Shown here piece after piece: positions 64,000 to 64,000 of a stretch of DNA of 64,000 nt. The notes under the pieces were generated by a model that was not told the DNA's origin, searched no databases, and saw nothing but the letters and a program-made list of their open reading frames with translations. The translations under genes and the position numbers were made by a program. Location of the stretch: contig CAILJB010000114.1 of assembly GCA_903834465.1 (NCBI GenBank), forward strand, positions 1-64,000, written 5' to 3'. This stretch comes from an uncultured Pseudomonadota bacterium. GTDB taxonomy: Bacteria; Pseudomonadota; Gammaproteobacteria; Methylococcales; Methylomonadaceae. Every line of letters begins with the position of its first letter. The stretch's first letter is position 1.

Positions 64000-64000
64000 G

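Overview
The window is a compact, AT-rich stretch of a gammaproteobacterial chromosome. It contains no transposase, phage or CRISPR signature. Conserved blocks fix the broad affiliation: thrS-infC-rpmI-rplT, efp with epmA, ribH-nusB, rapA, parC, and trpF-trpB-trpA-accD-folC-dedD-cvpA-purF. A beta-ribofuranosylaminobenzene 5'-phosphate synthase gene (first committed step of methanopterin-type cofactor synthesis) points to a methylotroph. A methanotroph of the Methylococcales is my best guess; a methylotrophic Beggiatoa-like organism is not excluded. This is inference from gene content, not from a marker-gene tree.

Layout. 1-2,986 (minus): translation operon led by a tRNA-Val(GAC), with infC starting at a rare ATC codon. 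3,101-4,663 (plus): EF-P and its lysylating enzyme. 4,660-10,969 (minus): an anchored unknown protein, then a tight run qor-sseA-tusA-TPR/glycosyltransferase-argA-cpdA. 11,027-11,983 (plus): methanopterin gene. 11,973-24,224 (minus): a closely packed run sdhC-sdhD-nspC-SNF2-uma2-parC-DUF3570 fusion-apbE. 24,265-24,849 (plus): nudF. 24,893-38,286 (minus): Aer-like chemoreceptor, then the purF-to-trpF block and a large penicillin-binding protein. 38,618-39,541 (plus): a LysR regulator.

39,752-55,680 is the accessory part and the most unusual. Three paralogous Thr/Ala/Gln-rich proteins (985, 768 and 1374 residues) are built from dozens to about 130 copies of an eight-residue unit, roughly L-T-x-x-Q-I/V-x-x, followed by RTX-type calcium-binding nonapeptides and a secretion-type C-terminus. 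Between them lie ubiD, two small secreted-looking calcium-motif proteins, a second apbE, and a response regulator/histidine kinase pair whose sensor is a THI5/NMT1-type substrate-binding domain. The longest protein carries a 147-bp tandem duplication that is 144/147 identical and a 112-bp exact duplication, so the array is still changing length. The set reads as a family of type I-secreted, calcium-dependent surface proteins. No type I exporter gene is in the window.

55,729-63,999: housekeeping again (nusB, ribH, rapA, a HI0933-type flavoprotein, rhlE, a prolyl-4-hydroxylase-like dioxygenase, DUF2288).

Start codons were re-assigned where the longest open frame began at an unlikely codon: infC, apbE1, DUF3570 fusion, sdhC, purF, folC, PBP, octad protein A, apbE2, response regulator, kinase, and the 59,616 gene.
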